DNA of 64,000 nucleotides, taken from positions 4,402,001 to 4,466,000 of the forward strand of contig CP053688.1 of the NCBI GenBank assembly GCA_013200995.1, given 5' to 3'. A program made the translations under genes and the position numbers. Of the stretch, positions 60,857 through 64,000 are shown in pieces (position 1 is the stretch's first letter; the number at the start of each line of letters is the position of its first letter). Origin of the DNA: Arthrobacter citreus (GTDB lineage: Bacteria > Bacillota > Bacilli > Bacillales > Bacillaceae_G). The notes under the pieces are model-generated. The model made no database searches, was not told where the DNA came from, and was given only the letters and a program-made list of their open reading frames with translations.

Positions 60857-61606
60857 TTGATTGAAAATTTTACTGGTAAAGCAGATTTATATTCGAAGCA
60901 TAGACCGAGTTATCCGAAAGAATATATCAATAATTTACTCTCTGAAAATCAATTAAGTGAGAGTAGTGTCATTGCAGACATTGGTTCAGGGACAGGTATT
61001 TTAACTAAACTTTTACTTGAAAAAAAGTTACATGTTATAGCAATTGAACCGAATGATGATATGCGGAGAAACGCAGAGAAGGCTCTGAATAAATACGAAA
61101 AATATAAGTCAATTAATGCAGCAGCTGAAAATACTTCATTACAAAATAATAGTGTTGATTTAATAACAGTAGGACAAGCATTTCACTGGTTTGATAAAGA
61201 AAAATTCAAATTAGAATGCAAACGCGTTTTAAAAGAGAGTTCACAAGTCTCTCTAGTTTGGAATAGCAAAGACTTATCAAGCCCAATAATGATTGAATTG
61301 CAGGAGATTTGCAAAGAAACTTGTCCTAAGTTTAATGGTTTTAGTGGTGGAATAGAAGATACACCAGATGTTTATGACCAATTTTTTAAAGATGGTATTT
61401 TTGAAATAAAAGTTTATAAAAATGATCTTGAAATGGATTTAGAAGGATTTTTAGGTAGGAACATGTCATCTTCCTTTTCTCCATTACGTGGGGAAAAAGA
61501 ATATGAGACATATAGAAGTGCACTAGGCAATTTATTTAATAAGTATAGTTTAAATGGTAAAATCGTTTATCCTTATATTACTAAAAGTTATTTAGGGCAT
61601 GTGTAA
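60857..61606 (+). CDS. Class I SAM-dependent methyltransferase
   Basis: 249 aa. SAM-binding motif I VIADIGSGTGILTKLL, acidic end of strand 2 VIAIEPNDDMR, and GQAFHWFDKEKFKLECKRVLK, typical of the Methyltransf_11 group acting on small molecules. The start is TTG 60857 with AAGAAGGTG upstream. Likely cotranscribed with the YwjA-like exporter; the two could modify and export the same compound, but there is no direct evidence. Terminated by a strong hairpin. Confidence 0.88.
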   Translation: MIENFTGKADLYSKHRPSYPKEYINNLLSENQLSESSVIADIGSGTGILTKLLLEKKLHVIAIEPNDDMRRNAEKALNKYEKYKSINAAAENTSLQNNSVDLITVGQAFHWFDKEKFKLECKRVLKESSQVSLVWNSKDLSSPIMIELQEICKETCPKFNGFSGGIEDTPDVYDQFFKDGIFEIKVYKNDLEMDLEGFLGRNMSSSFSPLRGEKEYETYRSALGNLFNKYSLNGKIVYPYITKSYLGHV

Positions 61607-61613
61607 ATCTAAC

Positions 61614-61649
61614 AAAGGGGCAACGTATATTTTTACGTTGCCTCTTTAT
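61614..61649 (+). terminator. Rho-independent terminator
   Basis: AAAGGGGCAACGTA pairs with TACGTTGCCTCTTT around a short T-rich loop, then TATTG. Confidence 0.9.
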
Positions 61650-61717
61650 TGTACATTTTGTCATAAGAAGTATTAAGTTTAAACTTAAGAGGATGCCACT
61701 AAAATTAGGAGAAAGCC

Positions 61718-63106
61718 ATGAGCAATCAAACTACTAGTAATAAAGAAATAGATTTACAACAAACACTTTCTGATCTAAAAAAACAGGAATTAATTACAAT
61801 TATTCTAGATTTAGCAGAAGAAAATGAAGATATAGAGCAAGGTTTATTATATAAGTACTCAACGAATGAAGATGTAATAGCGGGTAGCAAAAAAATAATT
61901 AAGGAATATATCAATCAAGCTAAATATCGCGGGTTTATTCCATGGAATAAATTAAACTATGCACTTCAAGGTGTATATATGACGTTAGATAAAGCGAGAC
62001 AAATGCTATTAGAAGAGGAACCAGATTTAGCCATTTCATTAAGCTTAATTATTCTTCCAGAAGTGATAAAAATGTTGAATTATAGTGATGATTCTGGGGG
62101 CTACATAAGTCCCGTTATCTCTAAAAGTTTAGATATTATAGAAGATACAGCTCATTTTGTAAGTCACTTAGATGAAAGCGAGCAAGTGACTTTTTTTGAG
62201 AAGATTTTAAAAGAGGCCAAGCATGCACGTTATGATGATTGGTCTGAGTGGAGATTTAGATTGTTAGAGTGCTGCATCCATTTTTGTAGCATTAAAAAAG
62301 TAAGAAATAAATTGGAAAATCTACTTGAAAAACTGCTAATTGAATTAAAAGGAAGTTCATGGAGTGTAAACTACAATAAAGAGAATATAAAATTACTTCA
62401 ATATCAAATTATTGAACGATTTGATGGAATAGAACAAGCAATGCAGTTCGTTAATAAAAATGTAAAGTTAAGTAAATTTAGAGAAATAGCTATTGAGCAT
62501 TTAATTCAATCAGACAATTATTTAGAGGTATTGAGACTTTGTGAGGAAGGTATTATTGAAGATCAAGAATTGCGTGGACTAGTTAAGCAATGGAAACAAT
62601 TTCAATTAGTTGCTTACGAAAATCTTGAAAATAAAATGAAACAATCTGAGTTACTTTTAGAATTTATTTATGATAACGAATTTGTGTATTATTCAAAGTT
62701 AAAAATACTTTATCAACGAGATGAATGGCCTGGCATTTTAGAAGGGATTTTAGCTGAATTTGAAAAGCAAAGCTATATTCCTACTACCTATGTAGATATC
62801 CTAATTGAGAAAAAGATGAGTAAGAAGTTATTACAGTATTGTAGAATGTATATTTCATCTGTAAAACAGCTATACCCTCATTTAGTTGAAGAGTATTTAG
62901 AAGAAACAAGGGTCTTATTTGAAAGGTCTATTATAGTAGAAGCAGAACAAGCAACCGACCGAAAAATGTATAAACAGGTTTGTAAAACGATCGTACAATT
63001 TAATAAAATTTTTGGTGGTGAATATGCTTCTAATATAATTAGTAACATGAAACAAAAATACGTTAAAAAACCAGCATTTATTGATGAACTAGGTAAATTA
63101 AAATAA
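61718..63106 (+). CDS. Helical-repeat protein resembling the C-terminal part of SWIM zinc-finger proteins
   Basis: 462 aa, soluble, wholly helical. The end KMYKQVCKTIVQFNKIFGGE followed by KQKYVKKPAFIDEL matches, from memory, the C-terminal end of Bacillus SWIM zinc-finger proteins (RKYPRRPAFLDEL-like). No CxC...CxH SWIM motif is present in the N-terminal half, so this is either a stand-alone helical-repeat member or a protein that has lost the zinc finger. TTAGGAGAAAG precedes ATG 61718. Monocistronic with a terminator. Function unknown. Confidence 0.7.
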   Translation: MSNQTTSNKEIDLQQTLSDLKKQELITIILDLAEENEDIEQGLLYKYSTNEDVIAGSKKIIKEYINQAKYRGFIPWNKLNYALQGVYMTLDKARQMLLEEEPDLAISLSLIILPEVIKMLNYSDDSGGYISPVISKSLDIIEDTAHFVSHLDESEQVTFFEKILKEAKHARYDDWSEWRFRLLECCIHFCSIKKVRNKLENLLEKLLIELKGSSWSVNYNKENIKLLQYQIIERFDGIEQAMQFVNKNVKLSKFREIAIEHLIQSDNYLEVLRLCEEGIIEDQELRGLVKQWKQFQLVAYENLENKMKQSELLLEFIYDNEFVYYSKLKILYQRDEWPGILEGILAEFEKQSYIPTTYVDILIEKKMSKKLLQYCRMYISSVKQLYPHLVEEYLEETRVLFERSIIVEAEQATDRKMYKQVCKTIVQFNKIFGGEYASNIISNMKQKYVKKPAFIDELGKLK

Positions 63107-63117
63107 TAAAATGGATA

Positions 63118-63160
63118 AGAAGGTCACGATCATTAGTTAAAATATCGGGACCTTCTTTTT
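63118..63160. terminator. Terminator between convergent genes
   Basis: GAAGGTC pairs with GACCTTC, with inner CGAT/ATCG pairing, then TTTTT on the plus strand. On the minus strand the tail is weaker. Confidence 0.82.
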
Positions 63161-63167
63161 ATTGTAT

Positions 63168-64000
63168 TTATGAAAGGGCCAAATCCCATCTTTCTTCAAT
63201 TAACTCCGATCCAATCCACTCGAAATTAGGTTTTTCTTCAGTTAAAGTAAAACCATATTTTTTATAAAGATATCTGGCTGCCCCTAGAGTACTAACCGTC
63301 CATAAAAAGACATGTTCAAATTGATTTTCTTTACAAAAGTTTAGTGCCGTCTCGATTAATTTTTTACCAATTCCTAGGCCTTGGAACCTTTCATCTAATA
63401 CAAACCATCTAAGTTGTGCAACGGACTCATTTGCCTTCGTAATAGCGATTGACCCAACGATTTCACCATTCACCTCTGCAACCCAAAGTTCACCGCCCTC
63501 GGAGTTCATTAGAAATTCACTTAAACCTTTCATTACATAATATTCAAATACTCGTCCAAATTGGAAAGTTGTACTATAAATTTTTCCATGTATATAAGCG
63601 ACATACCCAACATCTCCAGGAATAAATGGTCGAACTGATACTTCAGTGCTATTTGAATTGGTTAATGAGAAAATAGATTCAATTGTTTCCATTGATAATA
63701 CTAATTCCTTTATTTGATCGTGAGAAAAGCTTTTAATCATTTTTTCAACCCCGATGTTCGCGTCCTCAACTAATTTACAGTAGATGTCCTTCCCTTTATT
63801 AGTTAGGTGAAGAGAATATTGACGCTTATCTTCTGGTGATTGAATTTTTTCGATAATGTTCTCGTCTTCAAATCGTTGAGTTATTCGACTTAAGTAGCCA
63901 CGGTCAATGCCTAGTTTCCCGATAATATCGGAAGCGGTACATCCACTGTTTTCATTAATTTCAGTAATGATTCTTGCTTCAGTTAACGGAAATGGATGAT
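63168..64000 (-). CDS. MarR-GNAT fusion protein, 5' end outside the window
   Basis: The apparent GNAT gene starting at 63740 is really the second half of a longer frame: reading upstream on the minus strand, all 86 codons from 63741 to 63998 are open. They encode a MarR winged helix (TEARIITEINENSGCTASDI, GIDRGYLSRITQRFEDE, wing SPEDKRQYSLHLTNKG). The C-terminal half has GNAT motif A in RFQGLGIGKKLIETAL and a VRPFIPGDVGYVAYIHGKIY start typical of these fusions. 276 residues are seen; about 30-40 should be missing. Such fusions regulate and acetylate, or sense acetyl-CoA. No ribosome site exists in front of 63740, which supports the fusion. Confidence 0.88.
   Translation of the reverse strand, partial: HPFPLTEARIITEINENSGCTASDIIGKLGIDRGYLSRITQRFEDENIIEKIQSPEDKRQYSLHLTNKGKDIYCKLVEDANIGVEKMIKSFSHDQIKELVLSMETIESIFSLTNSNSTEVSVRPFIPGDVGYVAYIHGKIYSTTFQFGRVFEYYVMKGLSEFLMNSEGGELWVAEVNGEIVGSIAITKANESVAQLRWFVLDERFQGLGIGKKLIETALNFCKENQFEHVFLWTVSTLGAARYLYKKYGFTLTEEKPNFEWIGSELIEERWDLALS

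Overview
This window looks like the chromosome of a low-GC, endospore-forming Bacillaceae. The evidence is the sleB-ypeB germination pair, strong Bacillus-type ribosome binding sites with frequent TTG/GTG starts, sigma-A promoters, CcpA-type cre sites, and protein families shared with Bacillus and relatives. I cannot name a species. No rRNA, tRNA, phage, IS transposase or CRISPR array was seen.

Layout. 1-1833: galU (5' end outside the window) and galE, for UDP-sugar supply. 2278-6359: a self-contained drug-export-like operon with a double-palindrome operator, a small unknown protein and a heterodimeric ABC exporter with one degenerate ATP site; a decayed galE fragment lies behind it. 6691-8073: NCS1 nucleobase permease. 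8424-16958: a sugar (probably xylose) sensing and uptake island, made of a membrane-anchored XylFII-like sensor, a LytS/YesM-type kinase and a YesN-type regulator, then XylF-XylG-XylH preceded by three cre-like sites. 17-33 kb: housekeeping and accessory genes (two P450s, a BBE-type FAD oxidase, rpiA, a nitrilase/GNAT/GNAT operon, a coiled-coil protein, an FtsH-like membrane protease, a YgjP-type peptidase, an acyl-CoA thioesterase). 33-38.5 kb: class II ribonucleotide reductase, SelO, EamA transporter. 38.6-45.6 kb: envelope polysaccharide genes (coiled-coil protein, two-domain glycosyltransferase, LtaS-like enzyme, secreted heparinase-like lyase). 45.8-47.9 kb: sleB-ypeB. 48.0-48.9 kb: a MarR regulator with a ten-unit 9-residue repeat tail. 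49.7-53.9 kb: cellobiose/chitobiose PTS operon under a perfect cre site. 54.0-55.5 kb: an NprR-like (RRNPP) regulator translationally overlapped by a 51-codon secreted-peptide gene, a probable cell-cell signalling cassette. 55.7-64 kb: RND exporter, YwjA-like ABC exporter, methyltransferase, a helical-repeat protein, and a MarR-GNAT fusion cut by the window edge.

Two observations stand out. First, the regulator/peptide pair at 54049-55460, whose peptide gene is short enough to be missed by standard ORF calling. Second, a family of intergenic arrays with a strict 21-bp period, found at seven places (about 2094, 12667, 28649, 28918, 32147, 49130 and 55559). They use different core words (ATATCAAC, ATGCACAAA, TGCAAATAA) but keep the same period, and lie downstream of rho-independent terminators. 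Two of them sit inside a larger dispersed element present twice (1937-2247 and 12543-12738).
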